The notes under the pieces: generated by a model
Database searches by the model: none
What the model was told of the DNA's origin: nothing
What the model saw: only the letters and a program-made list of their open reading frames with translations
Translations under genes and position numbers: made by a program
Part shown: piece after piece, positions 34,135 through 43,069 of the stretch
Numbering within the stretch: the first letter of the stretch is position 1
How the letters are laid out: the number at the start of each line of letters is the position of its first letter
Assembly: GCA_937934165.1 (NCBI GenBank)
Contig: CALGZX010000018.1
Coordinates: 1-64,000, forward strand
From: an uncultured Collinsella sp.
GTDB lineage: Bacteria > Actinomycetota > Coriobacteriia > Coriobacteriales > Coriobacteriaceae
DNA: 64,000 bases
Direction of reading: 5' to 3'

Positions 34135-34935
34135 ATGGAATACTCGATCATCCAGATCGCTCTGGTCTTCGTCGTCACGTTCGTCGCGGCAATCGACCAG
34201 TTTGACTTCCTCGAGTCTCTCTATCAGCCCATCGTCACCGGCGCCGTCATCGGTCTTATCCTTGGCGACCTCAACACCGGTCTTCTCGTGGGTGGTACTT
34301 ATCAGCTCATGACGATCGGCAACATGCCAATCGGAGGCGCTCAGCCGCCTAACGCCGTCATCGGCGGCATCATGGCAGCCATTCTCGCTATCGCTACGGG
34401 CCTCGAGCCCAACGCGGCAGTCGGCCTTGCCATTCCGTTCGCTCTGCTCGGCCAGCTTGGCGTTACCCTGGTCTTCACGCTTATGTCCCCGCTTATGTCC
34501 ACGGCCGATAACATGGCTCATAACGCGGACACCAAGGGCATCGAGCGCCTGAACTACTTCGCCATGGCTCTGCTCGGCCTGATCTTCGCTGTCGTCGTCA
34601 CCCTGTTCTTCATCGCTGGCGCTACCATCGGTCAGACCATCGCTTCCGCCATCCCGACTTGGCTGCAGACCGGTCTCTCCGCTGCAGGCGGCATGATGCG
34701 CTTCGTCGGCTTCGCCGTCCTGCTCAAGGTAATGATGAACCGCGATATGTGGGGCTTCTTCCTCATGGGCTTTGGCCTCGCGCTCATCACCGTTGCCAAC
34801 GATTCGCTGGCAACCCCTGCTCTGCTCATCCTCGCTCTCATCGGCTTCGGCATCGCTTTCTGGGACTTCCAGCAGCAGACCGAGCTGAAGGGTGCAGCTG
34901 TTTCTGACGGAGGTGACTTCGAAGATGGCATCTAA
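34135..34935 (+). CDS. PTS EIIC, mannose/GalNAc family
   Basis: 266 residues, about seven membrane segments, the normal size of ManY/AgaW-type EIIC. The block GGTYQLMTIGNMPIGGAQPPNAVIGG... (about residues 50-80) is the conserved sugar-site region of the family. It pairs with EIID, whose start overlaps its last 11 bases. SD AAAGGAGG precedes the ATG. Confidence 0.95.
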   Translation: MEYSIIQIALVFVVTFVAAIDQFDFLESLYQPIVTGAVIGLILGDLNTGLLVGGTYQLMTIGNMPIGGAQPPNAVIGGIMAAILAIATGLEPNAAVGLAIPFALLGQLGVTLVFTLMSPLMSTADNMAHNADTKGIERLNYFAMALLGLIFAVVVTLFFIAGATIGQTIASAIPTWLQTGLSAAGGMMRFVGFAVLLKVMMNRDMWGFFLMGFGLALITVANDSLATPALLILALIGFGIAFWDFQQQTELKGAAVSDGGDFEDGI

Positions 34936-36007
34936 TGAGTATGTGATCCCGGAGCACTACGAGGATCTCACTCCTGCTCCGCAGCTCGACCAGAAGACCC
35001 TCAACAAGATGGCTTGGCGCTCCTGCTTCCTGCAGGCCTCGTTCAACTACGAGCGTATGCAGGCCGCTGGCTGGCTCTACTCCATCATCCCCGGTCTGGA
35101 GAAGATCCACACCAACAAGAACGACCTCGCGGCTTCCATGAGCCACAACCTGGAGTTCTTCAACACCCACCCGTTCCTCGTCACCTTTGTTATGGGCATC
35201 GTGCTTTCGCTCGAGCAGAACAAGGTTGACATCCCCACGATCCGCGCCGTCCGCGTCGCCGCAATGGGCCCGCTCGGTGGTATCGGTGACGCCCTGTTCT
35301 GGCTGACGCTTGTGCCTATCACGGCCGGCATCACCTCCAACATGGCCATCAACGGCAACGCCGCTGCGCCGATCATCTTCCTGGTGATCTTCAACGCCGT
35401 CCAGTTCGCTCTGCGCTTCTGGCTCATGAACTGGTCCTACAAGCTTGGCACCAGCGCTATTGACGCTCTGACCGCCAACATGCAGGCCTTCACGCGTGCC
35501 GCTTCCATCATGGGCGTCTTCGTCGTCGGTTGCCTGGTCGTCACCATGGGTGGCACCCAGATCAACCTCCAGATCCCTAACGGCACCACCCGTGGCCTCT
35601 CTCCTACTACCGTGATCGTCTCCGAGAAGGAGGCCGAGAACTTCACCGGTATGGAGGGCATCGATACCGAGACCGCTGAGGCCGGTACCATCGCCATGAC
35701 CGATGAGGACGGCAACGCCCTTACCGCCTCCGATGCCGACGGCAACCCTGTCGAGTGCGGCGTCACCGATCTGGGCAACGGCATGGAGTCCGTTACCTAC
35801 GCTACCGTCACCGAGGATCCGGTCAACTTCTCTGTTGCCGACACCCTCAACACCATCGTCCCGAAGCTCGTCCCGCTTATGCTTACGCTGCTGCTTTACT
35901 ACATGTTCGCTAAGCACAGCTGGACCCCGACCAAGGGCATTCTGCTGCTCTTTGTCCTCGGCATCCTGGGCGCTGGCCCGCTTGGTCTCTGGCCGAGCAT
36001 CTGGTAA
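34925..36007 (+). CDS. PTS EIID, mannose/GalNAc family, with an insert
   Basis: 360 residues against about 265-300 in known EIID proteins. The N-terminal MAWRSCFLQASFNYERMQAAGW... block and GPLGGIGDALFW (about residues 115-126) are family signatures. The extra length is a polar stretch at about residues 229-301 (TAEAGTIAMTDEDGNALTAS and neighbours), lying before the last membrane helices in a region that is normally a short loop. The ATG at 34925 overlaps the EIIC end; an upstream in-frame start at 34892 lies deep in EIIC and is rejected. Confidence 0.93.
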   Translation: MASNEYVIPEHYEDLTPAPQLDQKTLNKMAWRSCFLQASFNYERMQAAGWLYSIIPGLEKIHTNKNDLAASMSHNLEFFNTHPFLVTFVMGIVLSLEQNKVDIPTIRAVRVAAMGPLGGIGDALFWLTLVPITAGITSNMAINGNAAAPIIFLVIFNAVQFALRFWLMNWSYKLGTSAIDALTANMQAFTRAASIMGVFVVGCLVVTMGGTQINLQIPNGTTRGLSPTTVIVSEKEAENFTGMEGIDTETAEAGTIAMTDEDGNALTASDADGNPVECGVTDLGNGMESVTYATVTEDPVNFSVADTLNTIVPKLVPLMLTLLLYYMFAKHSWTPTKGILLLFVLGILGAGPLGLWPSIW

Positions 36008-36073
36008 GGCTCTAGCTTGAGGGGTGTGTCCCTACGCGGCTCACACCCCGACCCCTTAAGCCATGTGTATGTT

Positions 36074-36110
36074 AAAAGCCGCGTGCTCGAAAGAGCGCGC
36101 GGCTTTTGTT
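36074..36110. terminator. terminator after EIID
   Basis: AAAAGCCGCG-TGCTC-GAAA-GAGCG-CGCGGCTTTT, a 15-bp stem with a T-rich exit, symmetrical enough for both directions. Confidence 0.88.
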
Positions 36111-36191
36111 TTCTTGTTGATTCGGGTGTGGCAGACAGATAATGCTAAACACCCAAGGTAGTAGCCGAGTTTGAGAAAATGGGAGGATAGG

Positions 36192-36923
36192 ATGGCGATC
36201 GGAGCGCGTAAGCAACCGCTGTACGATCAGCTGGTCGATATTCTGACCGAAAAGATCGACCATGAATATCGCGCCGGTGACATGATTCCTTCCGAGCGCG
36301 AACTATCGGAGCGCTATGGTCTCTCGCGCACTACGGTACGCCTGGCTCTGCAGGAACTGGAGCGTTTAGGATTGGTGGTTCGGCAGCACGGTCGCGGTAC
36401 CTTTGTGACCGACCGTTCGGCAAAGGCAACCAATCTTATGCAGTCCTACAGCTTTACCGAGCAGATGCGCGCGATGGGTCGCGACCCCGAGACCACGATT
36501 CTCGAGTTTTGCGAGATGGAGGCCGATAAGAATCTGGCCGAGCATATGGGATTGCGTATCGGCGATCGCATTTTTAAGCTTAAGCGCCTTCGTTCTGCCG
36601 ACAACATGCCCATGATGGTCGAACGCAGCTATCTACCGGTTCGTCAATTTCTGTCCCTAAAGCGACCGCTACTGGAGCGTAAGCCGCTTTATGATGTGAT
36701 TGAGCAAGACTTTCAGCAAAAGATACGCGTGGCCGAAGAGGAGTTCTATGCGAGCATAGCCCGTCCCACCGACGCTCACCTTTTGGGAATTGTCGAGGGC
36801 TCGCCTGTGCTCGATTTGGTCAGGACTACGTATAACGAGTCAAACGAGGTTGTGGAGTATACACTCTCGGTTGCTCGTGCCGATCAGTTTAAATACAAGG
36901 TTTACCACCAGCGTAGCGACTAG
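36192..36923 (+). CDS. GntR-family regulator, HutC/NagR subfamily
   Basis: 243 residues. The N-terminal winged HTH shows IPSERELSERYGLSRTTVRL; the C-terminal UTRA domain (PVRQFLSLKRPLLERKPLYD, ending VARADQFKYKV) binds a sugar phosphate. It stands between the PTS operon and agaS-nagA. CTGGT-N4-ACCAG sites at 32672 and 36963 match the type bound by NagR/DasR proteins, so it probably represses both units until GlcNAc-6-P or a galactosamine phosphate appears. The ATG at 36192 follows GGGAGGA. Confidence 0.92.
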   Translation: MAIGARKQPLYDQLVDILTEKIDHEYRAGDMIPSERELSERYGLSRTTVRLALQELERLGLVVRQHGRGTFVTDRSAKATNLMQSYSFTEQMRAMGRDPETTILEFCEMEADKNLAEHMGLRIGDRIFKLKRLRSADNMPMMVERSYLPVRQFLSLKRPLLERKPLYDVIEQDFQQKIRVAEEEFYASIARPTDAHLLGIVEGSPVLDLVRTTYNESNEVVEYTLSVARADQFKYKVYHQRSD

Positions 36924-36962
36924 TGTTCGCATCGTTTCCATATGATGATTCTTTGCATTTAA

Positions 36963-36976
36963 CTGGTTACTACCAG
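36963..36976. promoter_or_regulatory. GntR operator candidate upstream of agaS
   Basis: CTGGTTACTACCAG, palindrome with 5-bp arms; shares 13 bases with 32672-32684. It covers the -35 region for the TATAAT at 36993, which suits repression. Confidence 0.65.
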
Positions 36977-36992
36977 ATAACCAACTGAAGTG

Positions 36993-36998
36993 TATAAT
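36993..36998 (+). promoter_or_regulatory. -10 box of agaS
   Basis: Perfect TATAAT 39 bp before the agaS start, just downstream of the GntR site. Confidence 0.6.
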
Positions 36999-37037
36999 TG
37001 CACGTCAGAGGATTACTTCTAGAGAGAGGTATTAGAA

Positions 37038-38204
37038 ATGTTCGAGAAGAGTGTCGAGGAGCTCACCGAGCTCGGCGCCCAGATCACCACTGCCGAGATT
37101 GCTCAGCAGGCCGAGCTTTGGCGTGATACGCTCAACATCTATCGCGAGAACAAGGAGGCCATCGAGGCCTTCCTGGCCGAGGCTCGCGCTATGGGCGAGG
37201 GCCGTCTGTCCGTTGTCTTCACCGGTGCCGGTACATCCGACTACGTTGGCGATACCTGCGCCCCGTACCTGCGTCACGCTGGCAACACTGATCTCTACGA
37301 CTTTAAGCCCATCGCCACGACCGACATCGTGAGCGCCCCGCGCGACTTCCTGCGCGCCGAGGATCCCACGCTCGTGGTTTCCTTTGCCCGCTCTGGCAAC
37401 AGCCCCGAGAGCCTTGCCGCCGTTGCCGTTGCCAAGGAGCTCGTCCACAACGTCAAGTTCCTCAACATCACCTGCGCTCCCGAGGGCAAGCTCGCCGTCG
37501 AGTCTGCCGATGATCCCAATGCGCTGACGCTGCTCATCCCGCGCGCCAACGACAAGGGCTTCGCCATGACCGGTTCTTATTCCTGCATGACCCTGCTCTC
37601 CACCCTTATTTTCGACACTGCCTCTGACGAGCAGAAGGCCGAGTGGGTCGAGACCATCGCCAAGATGGGCGAGGAGGTCATCTCCCGTGAGCCCGAGATC
37701 GCCGATTACCTGGCTGGCGACTTCAACCGCGTGACCTACTTGGGTTCTGGCTCCTTCGGTGGCCTTGCCCAGGAGAGCCAGCTCAAGATCCTCGAGCTCG
37801 CTCACGGTCTGGTCGCTACCTCCTACGACACCTCCATGGGCTATCGTCACGGACCTAAGTCCTTCGTCGACGATAAGACGCTCGTCTTCGTGTTCGTCAA
37901 CAACGACGCCTACACCCGTCAGTACGACATCGACATCCTCAACGAGATCGGTGGCGACGAGATCGCTCAGCACACCATCGCCGTTCAGCAGGAAGGTGCT
38001 ACCGTCTATGAGGGTGAGTCCTTCACCTTTAAGGGCTACGAGGCACTTCCCGAGGGCTACCTTGCTCTGCCGTTCGTGATGTTTGCTCAGGCTATCAGCC
38101 TGCTCAACTCCGTGCGCGTGGGCAACACGCCCGATACGCCGAGCCCCACCGGCACGGTCAACCGCGTGGTTAAGGGCGTGACGATTCACCCCTTCACCGC
38201 TTAA
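37038..38204 (+). CDS. agaS: SIS-domain amino-sugar isomerase/deaminase AgaS
   Basis: 388 residues with two SIS domains. Phosphosugar-binding loops are VFTGAGTSDYVGD and SFARSGNSPES, and later YLGSGSFGGLAQE with the conserved RHGPKSF. AgaS proteins convert galactosamine-6-phosphate to tagatose-6-phosphate with release of ammonia. It would act after NagA (next gene) removes the acetyl group, and its product would go to the LacC-type kinase at 41252. SD GAGAGAGG precedes the ATG. Confidence 0.93.
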   Translation: MFEKSVEELTELGAQITTAEIAQQAELWRDTLNIYRENKEAIEAFLAEARAMGEGRLSVVFTGAGTSDYVGDTCAPYLRHAGNTDLYDFKPIATTDIVSAPRDFLRAEDPTLVVSFARSGNSPESLAAVAVAKELVHNVKFLNITCAPEGKLAVESADDPNALTLLIPRANDKGFAMTGSYSCMTLLSTLIFDTASDEQKAEWVETIAKMGEEVISREPEIADYLAGDFNRVTYLGSGSFGGLAQESQLKILELAHGLVATSYDTSMGYRHGPKSFVDDKTLVFVFVNNDAYTRQYDIDILNEIGGDEIAQHTIAVQQEGATVYEGESFTFKGYEALPEGYLALPFVMFAQAISLLNSVRVGNTPDTPSPTGTVNRVVKGVTIHPFTA

Positions 38205-38221
38205 TCGCGTCCCCCTGTAAG

Positions 38222-38266
38222 GGCGCCCGTCCGCTCATAACGGCGGGCGGGCGCTTTTTGTTTTTA
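38222..38266 (+). terminator. hairpin with T-run between agaS and nagA
   Basis: GCGCCCGTCCGC / GCGGGCGGGCGC followed by TTTTTGTTTTT. It may reduce read-through into nagA, which then needs its own promoter or partial read-through. Confidence 0.75.
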
Positions 38267-38323
38267 CATGGACCGGGTATAAGTATCACCACGGTCAACT
38301 GCTTCAAGAAGCAAGGAGTGCAT

Positions 38324-39493
38324 ATGAGCACATACGCAATTAAGGCTGACAAGTTCTTCTTGCCGGCAGGCCCGCAACTGGGCGGCTATCTTATGGTCGA
38401 GGACGGCGTCTTTGGCGCCTGGCAGGCCGACGAGCCCTCTTGCGAGATTAAGGACTACACGGGATCGTGGATCGCACCGGGTATGGTCGATACTCACATC
38501 CATGGCTTCTACAACCACTCAACTACCGATAACGATCCCGAGGGCATCGATATCAGCTCAACCGAGCTCGCCCGTCGCGGCACCACCAGCTGGCTGCCCA
38601 CGACGTTCACCGATGGCGTCGAGCAGATCAAGGACGCCTGCGCCGCTATCGCCAAGGCGGACGAGGGCCGCGGCCCCGACTTCTGCGGTGCTCGCATTCA
38701 GGGCATCTACCTGGAGGGCCCCTTCTTTACCATGAAGCACGTGGGCGCGCAGAACCCCGCTTATCTTATCGATCCCTCCGAGGAGGTCTTCGATCAGTGG
38801 CAGGAGGCTGCGGGTGGTCGCATCGTTAAGAGCGCCATGGCGGCCGAGCGCGACGGTGCCGCTGCTTATGCGGCTGCTCTGAACGCCAAGGGTGTGGTGA
38901 CCAGCATCGGTCACTCCGACGCCACCTACGATGAGTGCATCGCCGCCATCAACGCCGGTGCCAGCTGCTTTACGCATACCTATAACGGTCAGCGCGGCCT
39001 GCATCACCGTGAGCCCGGTGTCGTGGGCGCTGCCATGTCCACGCCCGAGACCTACGCCGAGATCATCTGTGACGGCAAGCACGTAAACCCTGCCGCCATC
39101 AAGGCACTGCTGCAGGCAAAGGGCTGGCAGCACACGGTGCTCATCACCGACTGCCTGGGTTGCGGCGGCATGCCCGAGGGCAGCTACACCAGTGGTGGCA
39201 TGGACGTCATCATGAAGGACAACCTGTGCTGGCTCGCTGACGGCAAGAGCATTGCCGGCTCGGTGCTCACGCTTGCCCAGGGCGTCAAGAACATCGTCGA
39301 CTGGGGCATCGCCAGCGCCGATATCGCCATTCGCATGGCAACCGAGGTGCCGGCACGCTCCGCGCACATCGAGGATAAGTGCGGCAGCATCATGCCGGGT
39401 CGCGACGCCGACTTTGTCGTGTTCGACCATGAGCTCACCCTCGTCGAGACGTATGTTGGCGGCCAGAGCGTCGGCAACGCCTTTACCGAGTAG
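38324..39493 (+). CDS. nagA: N-acetylglucosamine-6-phosphate deacetylase
   Basis: 389 residues, amidohydrolase fold. Metal and substrate motifs are VDTHIHGFYNH, GIYLEGPFF, SIGHSDATYDE, FTHTYNGQRGLHHREPG and ITDCLGCGGM. It removes acetate from GlcNAc-6-P; in aga clusters the same activity on GalNAc-6-P is carried by the paralogue AgaA, so either substrate is possible. The ATG at 38324 follows AAGGAG. A 132-bp remnant of a second copy's 3' end lies at 42221. Confidence 0.95.
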   Translation: MSTYAIKADKFFLPAGPQLGGYLMVEDGVFGAWQADEPSCEIKDYTGSWIAPGMVDTHIHGFYNHSTTDNDPEGIDISSTELARRGTTSWLPTTFTDGVEQIKDACAAIAKADEGRGPDFCGARIQGIYLEGPFFTMKHVGAQNPAYLIDPSEEVFDQWQEAAGGRIVKSAMAAERDGAAAYAAALNAKGVVTSIGHSDATYDECIAAINAGASCFTHTYNGQRGLHHREPGVVGAAMSTPETYAEIICDGKHVNPAAIKALLQAKGWQHTVLITDCLGCGGMPEGSYTSGGMDVIMKDNLCWLADGKSIAGSVLTLAQGVKNIVDWGIASADIAIRMATEVPARSAHIEDKCGSIMPGRDADFVVFDHELTLVETYVGGQSVGNAFTE

Positions 39494-39502
39494 CGATAGA
39501 AA

Positions 39503-39540
39503 AAGACGGCGGGCCCGAATCTGCTCGGACCCGCCGTATG
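39503..39540. terminator. bidirectional terminator nagA / flavodoxin
   Basis: ACGGCGGGCCCGA / TCGGACCCGCCGT (one mismatch), with an A-run on the left that serves as a T-run for the minus-strand gene. Confidence 0.7.
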
Positions 39541-39568
39541 GGTTAAACGCTCAAAAGCACCTTCACAG

Positions 39569-40153
39569 TTACAGCTTGTTAGCGATCTTCTTTGCCGTGC
39601 GCTTGACGCCGGCCACAAGACCTCCCGCAGGATGCTCCTTTTCGTAGGCTAGACGCTTCTCACGCTTGGCGTACTCTTCGACGATGATGTCGCCATACTC
39701 GTCTTCGATCTTGTCGAAGAAGTCGACGGCGCCCTTAATTTCCTCGGCGGTCGGGTGTCCCTTTTGGACACCGCCGGCGAGCTTGAACGGCCCCCACGTA
39801 TCAAAGCCGGGGCAGCCGTAGACACCCATAAAGATGGCCTGCCTCATGCGGCAGATGCCATCGATATCCTTGCCGTACCACTTGTTTTTGCCACCGTAGG
39901 TCATAAGGCCAAACACCTTGTCCTGCGGCTGCAGCACGTTCGTGAGCACGCGTGCCATGTCCTTGTCGATCTCGGAGTAATAAATGCCCGTGGCGACGCC
40001 GATCAGATGGTATTCGTGCAGGTCGGGGTACTCGTTTTTACCGAGCGCCTTGACGTCGAGGGTATCGATCTCGGGGTGTGCCTCGACGATGGCGTCCACG
40101 AGCTTTTTGGTATTGCCGTGATGGCGCGAGGCGTAGAGGATGATGGTTCGCAT
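39569..40153 (-). CDS. flavodoxin-domain protein
   Basis: 194 residues. The N-terminus IILYASRHHGNTKKL is the FMN phosphate loop of flavodoxins; ATGIYYSEIDKDM and YGGKNKWYG supply the flavin-ring contacts. The last 60 residues are basic and helical (EEYAKREKRLAYEKEH). A single-domain electron carrier; partner unknown. It is the only minus-strand gene within the amino-sugar locus. The ATG at 40153 follows AAAGG; longer upstream frames have no SD. Confidence 0.88.
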   Translation of the reverse strand: MRTIILYASRHHGNTKKLVDAIVEAHPEIDTLDVKALGKNEYPDLHEYHLIGVATGIYYSEIDKDMARVLTNVLQPQDKVFGLMTYGGKNKWYGKDIDGICRMRQAIFMGVYGCPGFDTWGPFKLAGGVQKGHPTAEEIKGAVDFFDKIEDEYGDIIVEEYAKREKRLAYEKEHPAGGLVAGVKRTAKKIANKL

Positions 40154-40309
40154 AAGAAGGCCTTTCAGCTGTAATTGCATCAATGTCTGTATGGTACCCC
40201 GTTGCATGGCTGGGATACCGGACGTATCGATGAACGTGCGGGTTTGTCCTTTGGTCAGGGCCGAGACGGGTTCTTGCGAGCAAAAAGCAGTTGTTCGAAA
40301 GGATGGATA

Positions 40310-41192
40310 ATGGAATACGCTCTTTCCAACGATTCGATTTCTATCAAGGTTTCCACGGCCGGCGGCTCGTTTACCTCGATTGAGGCTGACGGACGCGAGT
40401 ACTTGTGGCAGGGCGATCCCGCCGTGTGGTCCGGCCAGGCACCGATTTTGCTTCCCGATTTGCGGAGGCTTGCGCGACAACAGCGCCATGACATTTGCCG
40501 GGCATCATGTAAAGCTCGCTCGCCACGGGTTTGCGCGCAAACAGGAGTGGAAGCTGTTGAGCCAAGGCGAGAACGAGCTGGCGATGTGCCTGGCTTCGGA
40601 GGATAACGCCGCATTGCTGAGTGATTATCCGTATCCGTTTAAGCTTGTCGCTCGTTATGCGCTCGAGGATACCGCCGTGCGCGTTTCCTATGAGGTGACC
40701 AACGAGGGAACCGAGGACATGCCGTTCTTTATCGGCGGTCATCCCGGCTTCAGGTGTCCGCTCGATGAGGGCGAGGCCTATACGGACTACGAGCTGCGCT
40801 TTGAGAAAGACGAGGCTGCGGAGCTTTGCACCGCCGTGCCCTCGACCGGATTGATTGACGTGGCAAACCGTTCCAAGAACCCCATGGTGGGAAAGACGCT
40901 GCCCCTGTCGCACGAGCTCTTCGATTTTGCGGAGACCATCTTTGACGTGCTCGAGAGCCGCCAGGTCACGCTGTCTAAGAAGGGGGAGGACAAGGGCGTT
41001 CGCCTGAGCTTCGAGGGCTTCCCGTATCTCATTGTGTGGAGTAAGCCCGAGGGCGATTTTGTGGCAGTTGAGCCTTGGGGCGGCCTCTCGACCTGCTCCG
41101 ATGAGGACGACGTACTTGAGCATAAGCGCGGCTGCCTTGTCGCCAAGCCCAAGGAGACCATCGTCCGCTCGTTCACGATTGAGATTCTGTAA
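40310..41192 (+). pseudogene. aldose-1-epimerase-like (LacX type), frameshifted
   Basis: The N-terminus (EYALSNDSISIKV, EYLWQGDPAVWSGQAPILLP) is in the frame from 40310. The rest (ICGGLRDNSA, HGFARKQEW, FFIGGHPGF, VAVEPWGG) is in another frame from about 40458. One extra base in the run CCCG at 40454-40457 explains the break; with it removed the family reads through as about 293 residues. SD GAAAGGA precedes the ATG. Either a recent inactivation, a sequencing error, or less likely programmed +1 slippage at CCC-G. A separate intact galM is at 43867. Confidence 0.85.
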
Positions 41193-41251
41193 TTCCGTTT
41201 TGTCGACTCGTATCGCGAGGCATAAGGAGCCTGCGAGATAAGGAGCTAAAA

Positions 41252-42187
41252 ATGATCCTCACCGTTACGATGAACCCGTCTGTCGATACGCGCTATCAGC
41301 TCGATGAGCTCATTATCGACGACGTCAACCGCGTGACGCCCGAAAAGACCGCCGGCGGCAAGGGCCTCAACGTGGCCCGTGTGCTGGGTCAGCTGGGCGA
41401 CGACGTTGTGGCAACCGGTCTACTCGGCGGCCACATGGGCGCCTACATGGCTGAGCTCATGGACGCCAACGGTATTAACAACGACTTTGTGCCCATCAAG
41501 GGCGAGACTCGAATTTGCCTCAACATTCTCCACGCCGGCAACCAGACCGAGCTGCTCGAGAGCGGCCCGACAATTGCCCCCGAGGAGCTCGATGCCTTTA
41601 CCGCCAAATTTACTGAGCTTGCGGGCAAGGCCGACGTTGTCACCATTTCGGGTTCTCTGCCCCGCGGTGTCGAGGCAGACTACTATGCCAAGATCACGGG
41701 CATTGCCGAGAACGCCGGCGCCAAGGTGCTGCTCGATACCTCGGGCGCTTCGCTCGAGGCCGCCCTTAAGTCCGAAATTAAGCCCGAGCTGGTCAAGCCT
41801 AACCTGACCGAGATCAACGGCCTTCTGGGCACGAGCTTTACCACCGACGATGTGGACGAGCTCCGTGCCGCGCTCGCCTCTGACGCCCGTTTCTCCGATA
41901 TCCCCTGGGTCGTCGTATCCATGGGCGCTGCCGGCTCCGTTGGCTTCCACAATGGCCGTGCGTTCCGCGCAAAGACGCCCGATATCCCTGCCGTTAACGC
42001 CACGGGCTCTGGTGACTCCACTATCGCAGGCTTCGCACATGCCATCGCTGCTGGCGCAGACGACGAGACGGTGCTGCGTACCGCCAACACCTGCGGCAAG
42101 CTCAACGCCATGGATCCCATGACCGGCCATCTGGTCATGGACCGTTGGGACGAGGTCTACAACGGCGTTGTCGTGACTGAGCTGTAA
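41252..42187 (+). CDS. lacC: PfkB-family tagatose-6-phosphate kinase / 1-phosphofructokinase
   Basis: 311 residues, ribokinase fold. N-terminal TVTMNPSVDTRY and GGKGLNVARVLGQLG bind the sugar. The catalytic signature NATGSGDSTIAGFAHAI contains the general-base Asp. It phosphorylates tagatose-6-phosphate to the 1,6-bisphosphate if it is LacC, which fits AgaS upstream and LacAB at 63066. A FruK role is the alternative. The aldolase for the next step is not in the window. SD AAGGAG lies before the ATG. Confidence 0.88.
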   Translation: MILTVTMNPSVDTRYQLDELIIDDVNRVTPEKTAGGKGLNVARVLGQLGDDVVATGLLGGHMGAYMAELMDANGINNDFVPIKGETRICLNILHAGNQTELLESGPTIAPEELDAFTAKFTELAGKADVVTISGSLPRGVEADYYAKITGIAENAGAKVLLDTSGASLEAALKSEIKPELVKPNLTEINGLLGTSFTTDDVDELRAALASDARFSDIPWVVVSMGAAGSVGFHNGRAFRAKTPDIPAVNATGSGDSTIAGFAHAIAAGADDETVLRTANTCGKLNAMDPMTGHLVMDRWDEVYNGVVVTEL

Positions 42188-42220
42188 GAGTTTGGGAGAC
42201 GGCTCCGGCATCGCTTGCTA

Positions 42221-42352
42221 GCTCATGTTGACGACAAGTGCGGTAGCATTATGCCGGGGCGCGACGCCGACTTTGTCGTGTTCAATCCCGACCTTACCCT
42301 GGTCGAGACGTATGTGGGTGGCAACAGCGTCGGTAACGCGTTTATCGAGTAG
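42221..42352 (+). pseudogene. 3' remnant of a second nagA
   Basis: 43 codons plus TAG that closely match the end of nagA (39361-39493). The translated remnant shares DKCGSIMPGRDADFVVF, then LTLVETYVGG and SVGNAF with NagA. Its left end fades just after the lacC stop. It shows that a second nagA, or a rearranged operon end, once stood between lacC and yhcH. Confidence 0.88.
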
Positions 42353-42384
42353 CCGCCAAAGGAACGATCCGAGAGGGGATTTAG

Positions 42385-42858
42385 ATGATTTACGGTGCAC
42401 TGGGCGATATCGAGGAGTACCGCGGAATGCTCAAGGGCCTCGACGTGCTGATTGATTGGCTCGAGGAGAACGATCCGGCGGAGCTCGAGGTCGGCAGCCA
42501 TCCGATTCTGGGCGACAAGGTCTTTGCGAACGTCATGGCTCCCACGACTCGTCCCGAGGCCGAGGCTCACTACGAGACGCATCAGCGCTATCACGACCTG
42601 CAGATCGACATTGAGGGTCGCGAGGCCTTTAAGGTTGCCACGGGCAGTCTGACGCTGGTCCAGGAGTTTGACGAGAAGGACGACTACGATCTGGTCGATT
42701 CCGACGCCTCGATCGCCGGCGATCTTGCTGACGACAAGTTTGCACTGTTCGTTGCCGGCGAGCCTCACATGCCCACACTCGAGTTCCCGGGCGATGGCGC
42801 GCAGCCGGTCAAGAAGATCTGCTTTAAGCTGCTTGCCGACGCTTACTGGGAGGAGTAA
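42385..42858 (+). CDS. YhcH/YjgK/YiaL family protein
   Basis: 157 residues, cupin-like fold with the family motifs HETHQRYHDLQIDIEG-type (here YETHQRYHDLQI) and FPGDGAQPVKKICFK. Members bind metal through His and Glu and occur in sialic-acid and other sugar operons; some are anomerases. Here it closes the amino-sugar locus. SD GAGAGGGG precedes the ATG. Confidence 0.92.
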   Translation: MIYGALGDIEEYRGMLKGLDVLIDWLEENDPAELEVGSHPILGDKVFANVMAPTTRPEAEAHYETHQRYHDLQIDIEGREAFKVATGSLTLVQEFDEKDDYDLVDSDASIAGDLADDKFALFVAGEPHMPTLEFPGDGAQPVKKICFKLLADAYWEE

Positions 42859-42913
42859 CACGCTGTTCGTCTGAGCTGTTCGTATGCTGGCGTGATTCCA
42901 TTGAGGGACGCGC

Positions 42914-42972
42914 TTGAGCCCCGTTAATCGCAGTTCCCTTGGGGATTGCGGTTGGCGGGGTTTCTGTTTTTG
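42914..42972 (+). terminator. imperfect terminator hairpin after yhcH
   Basis: Long imperfect inverted repeat (CCCCGTTAATCGCAG ... TTGCGGTTGGCGGGG) followed by a T-rich tail. Confidence 0.5.
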
Positions 42973-43033
42973 AATAGGGGAGCTGTCGACGCGGTGATGC
43001 TTGGGTTGGCGCATGCGCACTCAAAATCAGCAA

Positions 43034-43058
43034 CAAAAAAGCCGCCCGAAGGCGGCTT
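43034..43058 (-). terminator. terminator of tRNA-Thr
   Basis: On the minus strand GCCGCC-TTCG-GGCGGC then TTTTTT. Confidence 0.88.
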
Positions 43059-43069
43059 ATCTTGTGCAA

